A DNA stretch of 64,000 nucleotides, from positions 372,001 to 436,000 of the forward strand of contig NZ_FNAN01000004.1 of the NCBI RefSeq assembly GCF_900101885.1. Direction: 5' to 3'. The notes under the pieces were generated by a model. The model searched no databases. It was not told the DNA's origin and worked only from the letters and a program-made list of their open reading frames with translations. The stretch is from Dyadobacter soli. GTDB taxonomy: Bacteria; Bacteroidota; Bacteroidia; Cytophagales; Spirosomataceae. Both the position numbers and the translations under genes were made by a program. Shown piece by piece: positions 32,621 through 42,010 of the stretch (positions within the stretch are counted from its first letter, which is position 1; every line of letters begins with the position of its first letter).

Positions 32621-34027
32621 ATGAGAGATTATACCCGCACTTTCCTATTGCTAGTACTCGCCGTTTCCGGCCTTTTTTCAACCAGTTACGCCCAGGGCTA
32701 CCGCATCGAAGCCACCATTAAAGGAATGGGCGATTCCTCTTTCGTCATCGGGCATTATAACCGCAATGCTACGCTGTTTGTCCCCAAAGATACCGCCAAG
32801 GCCGATGCTACCGGGAAGGTTGTGTTCGAAGGCAAAACGGCACTTCCCGGCGGCCTTTATGTGATCCTTTTCCCGGGTAACCAAAAGATGATCGAACTCA
32901 TCTATTCGGGCAAAGAGACCAACTTTTCACTCGAAGCGGATACCGCCGACGTAAATACCTCCATTAAGATAACCGGCTCCAAAGAAAACGACCTTTTCTA
33001 TGGTTATCGAAAAGAATTAGCCAAAGGCAGCAAGGAAATCGAGGCGTTGGGCAAGCAGTCGACACCCGAGGCGCAGGCACGCATTCGTACCATACAGGAA
33101 GGATTTGGCACCTATCGCAAGAAATTGCTGTCGGAAAACACCGGAAGCTTCACCGCACAGCTGCTGAAAATGTCGGCCGACCCCGAAATTCCTGCCGCCC
33201 CTAAATTAGCCAACGGCAAAACCGATTCGATGTGGGTGTTCAACTACTACAAGGCGCATTACTGGGACGCATTCGATTTTTCGGACCCGCGCATTGTAAA
33301 TACCCCGTTCCTCGAACCTAAAATGGAACGTTACTTCAAAAACCTGGTCGTTCAGGTACCTGATTCCATTATCAAGGACGCAGACCTGATCGTGAAGAAG
33401 GTTTCGGCCAACAAAGACCTTAAATCGTGGACGGTATTTTACATTACCAATCAGTATGAAAACCCCAAAACGGTAGGTACCGAGGCTGTGTGGGTGCATA
33501 TGGCCAACAAATACTACCTCTCCGGTGAAATGGGTGTGGGGGAAGATGTTAAAAAACGCGTTGCCGAAAAGGTAGCGACGATGAAGGATCTGCTGGTGAA
33601 TAAAACCTTCCCCGCATTGACATTGACCGACCCTGCCGGTAAAAAAGTGAGCGTACAGGCCATCGACGCCAATTATACCGTGCTATTCTTCTTCGCACCC
33701 TCGTGCGGGCATTGCAAGGAAGCTTCGCCTGTACTGAAAGCGTTTTATGATAAGAACAAGGCTAACGGCATCAAGGTAATGGCCATTTCGACCGAGCATA
33801 ATGTGGAAGAATGGAAGACTTTCGTGAAGACTTATCACCTCGAAGGATTGCTCAACGGCTACGATGCCCTGAACCAGATCGATTTCAACCGGAAGTTCGA
33901 TGTGGTGACGACGCCGACGATCTACATTCTCGATAAAAACAAAAAGATCATCGCCCGCAAAATGCCTGTGGAGCAAATCGAGGACTTTTTGAACTACTAC
34001 CAAAACAAAATGGCCAGAAAACTCTGA
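32621..34027 (+). CDS. TlpA-like thiol:disulfide oxidoreductase with DUF4369/DUF5106-type N-terminus
   Basis: Periplasmic or outer-membrane-facing protein of 468 residues. A signal peptide (SGLFSTSYAQ) precedes a DUF4369-type beta domain (about 25-130), a helical DUF5106-like middle, and a C-terminal thioredoxin fold with the active site APSCGHCKEASPV (CGHC, about residue 364). The cis-Pro counterpart is in VVTTPTIYILDKNKK. This architecture is typical of Bacteroidota redox proteins that reduce or reshuffle disulfides in exported proteins. It is monocistronic and convergent with the lactonase gene. Confidence 0.92.
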   Translation: MRDYTRTFLLLVLAVSGLFSTSYAQGYRIEATIKGMGDSSFVIGHYNRNATLFVPKDTAKADATGKVVFEGKTALPGGLYVILFPGNQKMIELIYSGKETNFSLEADTADVNTSIKITGSKENDLFYGYRKELAKGSKEIEALGKQSTPEAQARIRTIQEGFGTYRKKLLSENTGSFTAQLLKMSADPEIPAAPKLANGKTDSMWVFNYYKAHYWDAFDFSDPRIVNTPFLEPKMERYFKNLVVQVPDSIIKDADLIVKKVSANKDLKSWTVFYITNQYENPKTVGTEAVWVHMANKYYLSGEMGVGEDVKKRVAEKVATMKDLLVNKTFPALTLTDPAGKKVSVQAIDANYTVLFFFAPSCGHCKEASPVLKAFYDKNKANGIKVMAISTEHNVEEWKTFVKTYHLEGLLNGYDALNQIDFNRKFDVVTTPTIYILDKNKKIIARKMPVEQIEDFLNYYQNKMARKL

Positions 34028-34058
34028 CCATCTCGCTGAGGCGCTATTTAAATCTCAC

Positions 34059-35162
34059 TTACAGGAATGCTACGCAAATGGGCATTTTCACGGCAATGCT
34101 TTCGTGCTTGAACGTGAATTTGCCCGTTTTTTCATCCACATCATACACCACCAGATTGTCCGACGCCTGATTGGCCACGATCAGGTATTTCCCGGTCGGG
34201 TCGATATTGAAATCGCGCGGAGTAGCGATGGATTTCGTCTGCTGGTCTACCATTTCAAGTTCGCCATTGCCCAATATTTTGAATGCGGTGATCGAATTAT
34301 GGCCGCGGTTCGAAACATATACGTAATTGCCGTTCGGGTGCAAATGGATGGCCGCGCTGGTATTGCTCGGCCCCGAATAGTCGGCTGGGATTGTAGGATA
34401 GGTCTTAATGGCCGTAATCGCCCCTTTTTTATCAATCGAGCAGGCGGTAACTGTTGCATCCAGCTCGTTCAGCAGAAACAGGCGCTTGCCTTGCGGATGG
34501 ATGATCAAATGACGCGGGCCGGCACCGGCTTTGCCCTGAAAAAAGGGCTGAGCCTCATTTGGCGTCAGTTTTCCGGCAATGGCGTCGGCACTGTAATTCA
34601 TCACTTTGTCGCTTCCTAGATCCGTCACATACACGTACTTCCCATCGGGGCCCGCCGTCGCGAAATGCGCGTGGGCTTTTTCCTGGCGTTTGGCATTGGG
34701 TCCGGTCCCGGTGTATTGCTCTTTGTAAACGGGCGCGCTTAGCTTTCCATCGGCGTCGATGCTATAAGCTGAAAAGCTGCCGCCGCCGTAATTGGAAACA
34801 AAAGCCATTTTACCCGTTGGGTGTACCGAAACATGGCAGGGTCCCATACCTTCCGAGGGCTGGCTATTCTGAAATTTCAGTTTCCTGTCCGCGCCGATGG
34901 CATAGGCCGACACTTTATTATCCGACCCGATCGCATACAAATGCTGCTTGTTGGGCGAAATGGCCACATAGCCCGGCGCTACCGACTTGTTGATCGTGTC
35001 GATGAGCGTAATCTGGCCCGAAGCCAGGTTCAGCTCGCAGCGGGTGATCGAGGAATTCGACCCTTTGTCCTGTGTACCGACGTAAAAAGTAATGTTCCTG
35101 TCCTGCGCGAAGGCATTTAACCCGGCCGAGAATAGTATAATGGACAACAGCAGTTTTTTCAT
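34059..35162 (-). CDS. Secreted lactonase-family beta-propeller (6-phosphogluconolactonase-like)
   Basis: Seven-bladed propeller of 367 residues of the YbhE/Pgl lactonase family. The start at 35162 gives a signal peptide (MKKLLLSIILFSAGLNAFAQ); an open frame further upstream lacks such a leader. Repeated blade motifs are visible (GYVAISPNKQHLYAIG, CHVSVHPTGKMAFVSNYGGG, RHLIIHPQGKRLFLLNEL, AAIHLHPNGNYVYVSNRGHN). The export signal argues against a pentose-phosphate role and for a periplasmic lactone or sugar-acid substrate. Divergent from copA. Confidence 0.9.
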   Translation of the reverse strand: MKKLLLSIILFSAGLNAFAQDRNITFYVGTQDKGSNSSITRCELNLASGQITLIDTINKSVAPGYVAISPNKQHLYAIGSDNKVSAYAIGADRKLKFQNSQPSEGMGPCHVSVHPTGKMAFVSNYGGGSFSAYSIDADGKLSAPVYKEQYTGTGPNAKRQEKAHAHFATAGPDGKYVYVTDLGSDKVMNYSADAIAGKLTPNEAQPFFQGKAGAGPRHLIIHPQGKRLFLLNELDATVTACSIDKKGAITAIKTYPTIPADYSGPSNTSAAIHLHPNGNYVYVSNRGHNSITAFKILGNGELEMVDQQTKSIATPRDFNIDPTGKYLIVANQASDNLVVYDVDEKTGKFTFKHESIAVKMPICVAFL

Positions 35163-35288
35163 GTTTGTGTTTTTAGTGAATCCCCTATTGCTTGGGAAAG
35201 GGATGTTAAGGGCTTTTTTAATGTTGGTTTCCGCGAATCTTGCAAACCGCAGCCAGAATTGTGTAACGCTGCCGGCAGCATTGGATTT

Positions 35289-35296
35289 TATTTTTG
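35289..35296 (+). promoter_or_regulatory. -7 box (TATTTTTG) for copA
   Basis: TAnnTTTG match ending 20 bp before the copA ATG, which would give a very short leader. Confidence 0.5.
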
Positions 35297-35316
35297 TATA
35301 CCAATTCTGAAAGACT

Positions 35317-37545
35317 ATGGAAACGACAACAGATATAAAAAAAGCTACCCTCCCGGTTACCGGCATGTCGTGTGCGGCGTGCGCGGTGAGCGTGGAATCC
35401 ATGCTGAGCCATACCGAAGGGATCACGAACGCCGCGGTGAACTACGCCAATCAATCGGTGTCCGTATCCTACGACCCCGAACTCGTCGACTTCGCGGCCA
35501 TGGACCGTGTACTGCAAAGCATCGGTTATGGGCTTATAATCGAAGAAAACGAGGAAGATGCGATTGCCGAACAGGAGAAAATCCAGCAGGAGCATTACCA
35601 GAAACTGAAAAATAAAGCCATTTATACCGGCATTCTGACGTTACCGGTGGTGGTACTGGGCATGTTCTTGATGGACTGGGAATATGCCAATTACATTATG
35701 CTGGCCCTCACCATCCCGGTGCTCTTTGTTTTCGGGCAGGATTTCTTCGCAAATGCCTGGAAGCAGGCGCAGCACGGCAAGGCTAATATGGATACGCTGG
35801 TCGCGCTTAGTACCGGCGTGGCTTTTCTTTTCAGCACATTCAACACCTTCTTCCCCGCGTTCTGGCATGCGCGTGGCCTGCACCCGCATGTATATTTCGA
35901 GGCGGCGGCGGTAATTATCTTCTTCATTTTGCTGGGTAAACTCATGGAAGAGCGTGCCAAATCGAATACCTCCGATGCATTGAAGAAGCTGATCGGTTTG
36001 CAGCCGAAAACCGTACGGGTGTACCGCGACGGCGTCGAAACCGAAGTCCCTGCACGCGACGTACGCATGGGCGACGAGGTCATTATCCGCTCTGGTGAAA
36101 AAATCCCGGTCGACGGAAAAGTAGCCAGCGGCAGCTCGTTCGTTGACGAAAGCCTCATGACCGGCGAGCCGATTCCTGCCGAAAAGAAACCCGGCGATAA
36201 CGTGTTCGCCGGAACGCTCAACCAGACCGGCAGCTTTACTTTCATTGCCGAAAAAGTGGGCAAACAGACGGTCCTGGCGCAGATCATTAAAACCGTCCAG
36301 GCGGCCCAGGGCAGTAAAGCTCCGGTTCAGCGGCTCGCCGACCGCATTGCCGGCATATTCGTACCGGTCGTGATAGGCATCGCCATTCTGACATTTATTA
36401 CCTGGATGCTACTGGGAGGTGAAAATGCCATCACGCACGCCATGCTCACGGGGGTATCCGTGCTCGTGATCGCCTGCCCGTGTGCGCTCGGGCTCGCCAC
36501 ACCCACGGCCATGATGGTGGGGGTAGGTAAAGGTGCCGAAAACAATATTCTGATCCGCGACGCGGAAAGCCTTGAAAAAGCCTATAAAGTCGACGCCGTG
36601 ATACTCGACAAGACCGGCACGCTTACCGAAGGACGACCCGAAGTAACCGATTGGAAATGGATCAGTACCCTTGAAGACCGGGACTTGCACCTGGCCGCTG
36701 TTAAAACACTTGAAGCCCGCTCGGAGCATCCGCTCGCACAGGCCATCGAACAATACATCGAAGACGACACCCAAATAGCCGTTTCCGACTTCCAATCGAT
36801 AACTGGCAGCGGCATCCGCGGCATTGCCGGCGGCAGCGAATACATTATCGGGACATTGAAATTCCTTGAAAAAGAGCACATCGACATCGCTCCCGAGCTT
36901 CAAGCCGCCTACGAAGTACTCACAGCTCAGGCCAAAACCGTGATCGGCATCGCCATCAACGGCCGGCATGCCGCGCTCGTAGCCATCGCCGACCAGCTGA
37001 AACCCACCTCGCGCGAAGCCGTTCAAAAACTGCACGCCCAAGGCATCGAAGTACATATGCTCACCGGCGATAATGCACAAACAGCCGCGGCAGTAGCCTC
37101 ACAAGTCGGCATCGATAGCTTCCAGGCCGAAGTAAAGCCCGACGACAAGATGCAGTTCGTCAAAAAATTGCAGGCGCAGGGCAAGACCGTCGCGATGGTG
37201 GGCGACGGTATCAACGACTCCCAGGCCCTGGCACAGGCTGACGTGAGTGTGGCCATGGGCAAAGGCTCCGACATCGCCATGGATGTCGCCAAAATGACCC
37301 TCATCACCTCCGATCTCCTTGCATTGCCCAAAGCCTTACGGCTATCCCAGAAAACGGTGGTAACCATCAAACAAAACCTCTTCTGGGCATTCATTTATAA
37401 TATCATCGGCATTCCCATCGCCGCCGGTATCCTCTACCCTCTCAACGGCTTCCTCCTAGACCCCATGATCGCCGGCGCCGCGATGGCACTGAGCTCGGTT
37501 TCAGTGGTGATGAACAGCTTGCGGTTGAAGGGCGCGCGGCTGTAA
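35317..37545 (+). CDS. copA: Copper-exporting P1B-type ATPase
   Basis: Inner-membrane Cu+ exporter of 742 residues. One N-terminal HMA domain binds metal through [12 protein letters not shown] (Cys19, Cys22). Eight membrane helices surround the actuator motif [10 protein letters not shown], the transport-site [10 protein letters not shown] in helix 6, the phosphorylation motif DKTGTLTEG, the nucleotide-binding [10 protein letters not shown] and the hinge [15 protein letters not shown]. All catalytic residues are intact. It opens the copper-handling locus, and the remaining genes resume after the rhuM insertion at 38.9 kb. Confidence 0.96.
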   Translation: METTTDIKKATLPVTGMSCAACAVSVESMLSHTEGITNAAVNYANQSVSVSYDPELVDFAAMDRVLQSIGYGLIIEENEEDAIAEQEKIQQEHYQKLKNKAIYTGILTLPVVVLGMFLMDWEYANYIMLALTIPVLFVFGQDFFANAWKQAQHGKANMDTLVALSTGVAFLFSTFNTFFPAFWHARGLHPHVYFEAAAVIIFFILLGKLMEERAKSNTSDALKKLIGLQPKTVRVYRDGVETEVPARDVRMGDEVIIRSGEKIPVDGKVASGSSFVDESLMTGEPIPAEKKPGDNVFAGTLNQTGSFTFIAEKVGKQTVLAQIIKTVQAAQGSKAPVQRLADRIAGIFVPVVIGIAILTFITWMLLGGENAITHAMLTGVSVLVIACPCALGLATPTAMMVGVGKGAENNILIRDAESLEKAYKVDAVILDKTGTLTEGRPEVTDWKWISTLEDRDLHLAAVKTLEARSEHPLAQAIEQYIEDDTQIAVSDFQSITGSGIRGIAGGSEYIIGTLKFLEKEHIDIAPELQAAYEVLTAQAKTVIGIAINGRHAALVAIADQLKPTSREAVQKLHAQGIEVHMLTGDNAQTAAAVASQVGIDSFQAEVKPDDKMQFVKKLQAQGKTVAMVGDGINDSQALAQADVSVAMGKGSDIAMDVAKMTLITSDLLALPKALRLSQKTVVTIKQNLFWAFIYNIIGIPIAAGILYPLNGFLLDPMIAGAAMALSSVSVVMNSLRLKGARL

Positions 37546-37565
37546 AAACACGGCTGATTGGATAG

Positions 37566-37600
37566 AATCCCAATTGTGCAAAAAATGCACAATTGGGATT
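37566..37600. repeat. Perfect 15-bp hairpin between copA and rhuM
   Basis: AATCCCAATTGTGCA, loop AAAAA, TGCACAATTGGGATT. The arms pair without mismatch. No T-run follows. The core GTGCA-AAAAA-TGCAC recurs at 38707-38723 on the other side of rhuM. Confidence 0.85.
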
Positions 37601-37621
37601 TGCCTTAATGCGGAGGTCAGG

Positions 37622-38614
37622 CTAATTGTTTTGATTGATCAGACTGACCACCACTTTCACCATCATATCCTTTTCCGAGGGACTGCTTTCGGCAATCATC
37701 AGCGTAAGCGCCACCAATGCATTGTCCGCAAGCCTCTTTGAGCCATCCGGTTTGTAGAGAATGCTGTTACGTTCAAGAAACCACACGAAAATCAACGCCG
37801 CGATTCGTTTGTTACCATCTGTGAACGAGTGATTTTTGATGATAAAGTACAGAAGATGTGCGGCTTTCTCTTCAATGCTGGGATAAAGTTCGATCCCATC
37901 GAAAGTCTGGTAGATTGTGTTAATGGAGCTTTTGAAAGAATCGTCCTTTTCGCGTCCGAAGAAACTGTGTTGTTCAAATTTGCTCCGTAAGCCCTGGATG
38001 GCTGAAATAGCTTCTTCATAGGTAATTACGTAAAGTTGCTTTTCGGATACGCTCTCGATGCCTAGTGCCTTTTGATCGTAGCGATCGAGAATATCGAGTG
38101 CATAGGCGTAATCTGAAACCACCTGGATGAGGCCTGTCGCCTCGCCAGCGGTCAGCTCCTTGTTGTGAATGACATTGGCAAGCAGCGCAACAGTTTTTTT
38201 CAAATTTTCCAGCTGACTTAGCTTCAACTTTTCCTGTGTAGCAAAGCCCTTAATGAGGTAATCCTTTAAAATTCGATTAGCCCAAATCCGGAATTGGGTT
38301 CCCTGCTTTGATTTGACGCGGTAACCAACTGAAATAATAACATCAAGACTATAATAAGTCGTCACATAACCCTTTCCGTCAGCGGCAGTATGTCGGAAAT
38401 CCCGACATACTGATTTCCTACTTAACTCCTTCTCTTTAAATACGTTGCGAACATGCTCAGTGATAGTTGATCTCCCTTTCCCAAACAGCTCGGCCATCTG
38501 AGCTTGCGTAAGCCAGACTGTATCGTTTTCTAATTGTACTTGAAGTGTCATCTGGCCTCTCTCGGATTCATAGAGAAGGATTTCACCATGCGGTGATGTA
38601 GTTGACGTATTCAT
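37622..38614 (-). CDS. RhuM-family protein with Fic/Doc-like C-terminus
   Basis: RhuM-type protein of 330 residues from the ATG at 38614 (MNTSTTSPHGEILLYESERG); a start at 38641 would add nine residues. The N-terminal half has a winged-helix-like KilA/RhuM DNA-binding segment (VWLTQAQMAELFGKGRSTIT) and VGYRVKSKQGTQFRIWA. The C-terminal half holds a Fic/Doc-like loop HSFTDGNKRIAALIFVWF. Function is unproven; relatives lie on genomic islands. A 27-nt palindrome at 38386-38412 encodes SVCRDFRHT in frame. The gene interrupts the copper locus and is antisense to it. Confidence 0.9.
   Translation of the reverse strand: MNTSTTSPHGEILLYESERGQMTLQVQLENDTVWLTQAQMAELFGKGRSTITEHVRNVFKEKELSRKSVCRDFRHTAADGKGYVTTYYSLDVIISVGYRVKSKQGTQFRIWANRILKDYLIKGFATQEKLKLSQLENLKKTVALLANVIHNKELTAGEATGLIQVVSDYAYALDILDRYDQKALGIESVSEKQLYVITYEEAISAIQGLRSKFEQHSFFGREKDDSFKSSINTIYQTFDGIELYPSIEEKAAHLLYFIIKNHSFTDGNKRIAALIFVWFLERNSILYKPDGSKRLADNALVALTLMIAESSPSEKDMMVKVVVSLINQNN
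38386..38412. repeat. Palindrome inside the rhuM coding sequence
   Basis: CAGTATGTCGG-AAATC-CCGACATACTG, with perfect 11-bp arms. It is the same element as the intergenic palindrome at 38763-38793 and encodes part of RhuM (SVCRDFRHT). Confidence 0.85.
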
Positions 38615-38704
38615 ATGGTGTTTAGATTTAATGTTCACCATTGATACGCCTCGTCACAGAATTGGTCACTGCTTGTAGAACTAACCTCCACCAACGTCAA
38701 AAGC

Positions 38705-38725
38705 AATGTGCAAAAAATGCACATT
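38705..38725. repeat. Hairpin upstream of rhuM (second GTGCA element)
   Basis: AATGTGCA-AAAAA-TGCACATT, perfect 8-bp arms. It shares the 15-nt core with the hairpin at 37566-37600 on the far side of rhuM. It sits in the 302-bp gap between rhuM and the HMA gene, together with the palindrome at 38763; I see no gene in that gap. Confidence 0.8.
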
Positions 38726-38762
38726 ACTCTTACTTGCTCGCCGAATCCGACTCCCAACTGAA

Positions 38763-38793
38763 TTCAGTATGTCGGAAATTCCGACATACTGAA
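38763..38793. repeat. Perfect 31-nt palindrome upstream of rhuM
   Basis: TTCAGTATGTCGGAA, one central A, TTCCGACATACTGAA. The two 15-bp arms are exact. Translated, it reads SVCRKFRHT, nearly the same as the peptide encoded by the palindrome within rhuM. Confidence 0.9.
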
Positions 38794-38916
38794 CTGAACC
38801 CAAAAACTCTGCAACGCCATCCCACAATTGTGTAACAATCCCCAAACCCTCACCACCGATATTTGTAAAACAATCTAACACATAGCCAACCCGCCGGAGC
38901 GCGGATTTTAGTAACG

Positions 38917-39126
38917 ATGGAAACTTTGAAATTTAAAACCAATATCAAATGCGGCGGATGTGTCGCTACTGTTACGCCATTTCTGAATGGGGATGAAAAT
39001 GTTGAAAACTGGGCGGTGGATCTGGAAAGTGCGGACCGCGTACTGAAAGTGGAGACGAGCCATTCGCCGGAAGAAATTCAGCAGCTGATCAAAAAGGCCG
39101 GGTATGTAGCCGAGAAAATCGCCTGA
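38917..39126 (+). CDS. HMA-domain copper chaperone
   Basis: 69-residue ferredoxin-like heavy-metal-associated protein, cytosolic (no signal peptide). The metal site is NIKCGGCVATV (CxxC at about residues 12-15). The rest follows the beta-alpha-beta-beta-alpha-beta plan, ending IKKAGYVAEKIA. It probably passes Cu+ to CopA, 1.4 kb upstream and separated only by rhuM. It is 21 bp ahead of the HYC_CC_PP-like gene, so it is likely co-transcribed with it. Confidence 0.9.
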   Translation: METLKFKTNIKCGGCVATVTPFLNGDENVENWAVDLESADRVLKVETSHSPEEIQQLIKKAGYVAEKIA

Positions 39127-39147
39127 TAATTAGTAATTTTGCCCGAT

Positions 39148-39612
39148 ATGAAAAACAAACTGCATCGATCGATCACCATCCTGATGGCCTTCCTGGTACT
39201 GCTGAGCAGCACGGGGTTTGTGCTGACAGAGCGCCAGTGCGCGATGATGGCTAGCAAGTCGATGCAGCTTGTGGGCAAATCCAAAGAAAATTCCTGCAAA
39301 CCGAAAGTCGTTTCTTCCTGCTGCGCCAAAAGTGCGTCGATGAAAATGACGAAGGGCAAATCCTTTCAAAAAGCAGCCTGCTGCAAGGAAAGCCAGAAGC
39401 TCGAAAAACTGAATGTGGCTTCGGTGGACGCGCAGGTGCTTGCAAAATTGCTGAAATCGGTAGCAACCGGCGTTACCTGGTCGGTGACGCGCTACCAGTT
39501 CATCCGGGCCGAATGGACGCTTCCGTCCTCCCCCGATTTTCCCGACATTTCCTTTTCTTCCCGTCTTCATGGGAGAAGTATGCTCGCATTCATCCAGTCG
39601 TTCCTGATTTGA
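39148..39612 (+). CDS. HYC_CC_PP-like exported cysteine-rich protein
   Basis: 154-residue protein with a signal peptide or membrane anchor (HRSITILMAFLVLLSSTGFVL) followed by several Cys motifs: TERQCAMM, KENSCKPK, SSCCAKSAS and AACCKESQK. The spacing of the paired cysteines fits the Bacteroidota HYC_CC_PP family found next to copper TonB receptors, but the usual HYC tripeptide is replaced by ERQC. The mature part is rich in Lys and Met. A periplasmic metal-binding role is inferred. It stands between the HMA chaperone and the TonB receptor. Confidence 0.75.
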   Translation: MKNKLHRSITILMAFLVLLSSTGFVLTERQCAMMASKSMQLVGKSKENSCKPKVVSSCCAKSASMKMTKGKSFQKAACCKESQKLEKLNVASVDAQVLAKLLKSVATGVTWSVTRYQFIRAEWTLPSSPDFPDISFSSRLHGRSMLAFIQSFLI

Positions 39613-39704
39613 TATCATTGAATAACAGTCATTTAATGCAAAAACACACGCATTCCGCGGCGGTTTTGACAGTGAATCTCTTATTCCAATGAATCCATGA
39701 AATC

Positions 39705-41930
39705 ATGAACAAATACCTTCTGGGAGGACTGCTTCTACTGATATCCTCCTGCATTTACGCACAACGTATAGCCGGGTCGGTCAACGAACAGGAGCCGCAA
39801 ACGAAAAACCTCAAACCCATTACCGGAGCCAATGTGTATTGGGCCGGCACCACACAAGCGGCTGCTACCGACGAAAACGGTCGGTTCAGCATTCCGCGGT
39901 CGGCGCAGTCGGTTCTGCTGGTAGTGAGTTTCGTCGGGTTTCGGAACGATACCATTAAAATCGGCCAGGAAAGTGAATTGCAGGTGGTGCTGCAAAACGA
40001 TCAGACGCTCGACGAGGTGACGGTTCGTGCCGGAAATACATCCATCGACCGCGTTTCTCCACATCAAACCGAAATCATTACCACCCGCGCATTGGCCAAA
40101 GCGGCCTGCTGCAACCTTTCCGAAAGTTTCGAGACCAATGCTTCGGTTTCAGTTTCGTATGCCGACGCCGTGACGGGCTCCAAACAAATCCAGATGTTGG
40201 GCCTGAATGGTACCTATATTCAAACGAACGTCGAAAATATTCCCTCGATCCGCGGATTGGCGTCGACATTCGGGCTCAACTTCGTTCCCGGAACGTGGAT
40301 CCAGTCGATCGACGTCGGCAAAGGCGCCGGCTCGGTGGTGAACGGTTACGAATCGATGACCGGGCAGATCAATGTGGAACTTCAAAAACCGGATACGCAG
40401 GAAAAATTGTACCTGAATACTTATGTCAACAATTTCGGCCGCGGGGAGGTAAACCTGAACCTCGCACACCAGCTCAACAAAAAATGGAGCACCGGGCTAC
40501 TCACGCACGGGAGCACATTGCGCAACCGCATCGACAAAAACGGCGACGGCTTCCTCGACCTGCCGCTTTACACCCAGTACAATGCGATTAACCGCTGGAA
40601 ATACCAGGGCGATAAACTAATGGCGCAGTTTGGTGTGAAAGCACTTTATGAAGATCGCCTCGGCGGGCAGAAAAGCTTCGAACGTGAAATGAAAGGCACG
40701 ACGCAAGCCTACGGTTTCGGTGCAAAAGTGAACCGGTATGAGTTTTTCTCCAAAATAGCCCGGCTTTTCCCCGAGCAGCCTTACAAAGGCCTGGGATTGA
40801 TTCTGAATGCCTCTATTCACGATTCCAAATCGCATTTCGGACTGAATAATTATGATGGCACGCAAAAGACGCTGTACGGAAACCTGATTTATCAGTCAAT
40901 TATCGGCAACACGAACCATTCCTACAAAGCCGGTATCAGCTACATGCTCGATAATTATGATGAGTTGTATAAAGATATCCGCCTGAAACGGAACGAATCG
41001 GTGCCCGGCGCTTTCTTTGAATATACCTATAATCACCTCGACAAATTCGTGATGGTAGCCGGTGGCCGCGTCGATTTCCATAATCTCTACGGTACCCAAT
41101 GGACGCCGCGCCTGCATTTGAAATACAGCCTCACCGACCAAACCACCCTGCGCGCATCCGCAGGCCGCGGGTTCAGGGTTTCCAACCCGCTGGCAGAGTA
41201 TTATGGCAACCTGGTGAGCTCGCGTAATGTGCTTTTCCGCGAGGCGATACGGCCGGAAGTGTCGTGGAATTATGGTGCCAGCATTACCCAGGAGTTCAAA
41301 ATCGGGGAAATGAGCGGGAATTTTATCATGGATTTTTACCGGACCGATTTCGAAAACCAGCTCGTTGCCGATATGGAAGATCCGCGCTATATCCGCTTCT
41401 ATAACCTCGAAGGCAAGGCTTATGCCAACAGCTTCCAGGCCGAAGCGAACCTGACGCCCATCAAACGCCTGGAATTGAAACTCGCCTACCGCCTCTTCGA
41501 CGTGAAACAGACAATCCGGGATGTGTACGACCAGAATACCTTGCAGCCCCGGATGATGGTAAGCCGCGACAGGGTGCTTTTCAACGCCGGTTATGCGCTG
41601 CCGTACGATAAATGGAAGTTCGACGCCACCGTGCAATGGAATGGTAAAAAGCGCCTCCCGTACATGGGCCACGTGCCCGACCACCACGTTGCTACCGACC
41701 TGACATCGACCTGGGCGCCGTCGTTCTACAACTTCAATGCGCAAATCACGCGGACGTTCCCGAAATGGGACATTTACCTCGGCGGCGAAAACCTCGCTAA
41801 CTTCCGCCAAAAAGATCCGATCATGGGCGCCAGCGAGCCATTCGGGCAGCATTTCGATGCGGGAATGGCGTGGGGGCCGGTTGCAGGGCGAATGATTTAT
41901 GCGGGAATGCGTTATAAGATTGTTCGGTAA
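39705..41930 (+). CDS. TonB-dependent outer-membrane receptor of the copper locus
   Basis: 741-residue receptor. A signal peptide (LLGGLLLLISSCIYAQ) is followed by a carboxypeptidase-like regulatory beta-sandwich (about 20-100; ITGANVYWAGTTQAAATDENGRFSIP) and a plug domain with an unusual di-cysteine, KAACCNLSESFETN. The usual SIDVGKGAGSVVNGYESMTGQINVEL plug end leads into a beta-barrel closing with MRYKIVR. The ACCNLSESFETN version occurs in receptors beside HMA genes and suggests uptake of a metal or metal complex. No SusD partner is present. Confidence 0.93.
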   Translation: MNKYLLGGLLLLISSCIYAQRIAGSVNEQEPQTKNLKPITGANVYWAGTTQAAATDENGRFSIPRSAQSVLLVVSFVGFRNDTIKIGQESELQVVLQNDQTLDEVTVRAGNTSIDRVSPHQTEIITTRALAKAACCNLSESFETNASVSVSYADAVTGSKQIQMLGLNGTYIQTNVENIPSIRGLASTFGLNFVPGTWIQSIDVGKGAGSVVNGYESMTGQINVELQKPDTQEKLYLNTYVNNFGRGEVNLNLAHQLNKKWSTGLLTHGSTLRNRIDKNGDGFLDLPLYTQYNAINRWKYQGDKLMAQFGVKALYEDRLGGQKSFEREMKGTTQAYGFGAKVNRYEFFSKIARLFPEQPYKGLGLILNASIHDSKSHFGLNNYDGTQKTLYGNLIYQSIIGNTNHSYKAGISYMLDNYDELYKDIRLKRNESVPGAFFEYTYNHLDKFVMVAGGRVDFHNLYGTQWTPRLHLKYSLTDQTTLRASAGRGFRVSNPLAEYYGNLVSSRNVLFREAIRPEVSWNYGASITQEFKIGEMSGNFIMDFYRTDFENQLVADMEDPRYIRFYNLEGKAYANSFQAEANLTPIKRLELKLAYRLFDVKQTIRDVYDQNTLQPRMMVSRDRVLFNAGYALPYDKWKFDATVQWNGKKRLPYMGHVPDHHVATDLTSTWAPSFYNFNAQITRTFPKWDIYLGGENLANFRQKDPIMGASEPFGQHFDAGMAWGPVAGRMIYAGMRYKIVR

Positions 41931-41956
41931 TTTTGAAAAAAAGGGGAGGAATGGAG

Positions 41957-41985
41957 GAAGGTCTTCGACTGCGCTCAGACTGACA
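41957..41985. repeat. Dispersed intergenic repeat (CTTCGACTGCGCTCAG type)
   Basis: The stretch containing CTTCGACTGCGCTCAGACTG is, from general experience, a frequently repeated intergenic sequence in Bacteroidota and other genomes. It lies in the 80-bp gap between the TonB receptor and the HMA-AraC gene. Only one copy is visible here. Confidence 0.4.
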
Positions 41986-42010
41986 TTTAAGATAGACTTG
42001 ACATTTTACT

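Noticed and set aside
37566-37600. Rho-independent terminator for copA
   Set aside because: The stem is excellent but no T-run follows on either strand, and the core is repeated on the other side of rhuM, so it was classed as a repeat element.
38641-38835. Plus-strand frame of 64 codons upstream of rhuM that reads SVCRKFRHT
   Set aside because: It is produced by the palindrome at 38763-38793 and has no other similarity to RhuM; treated as non-coding.
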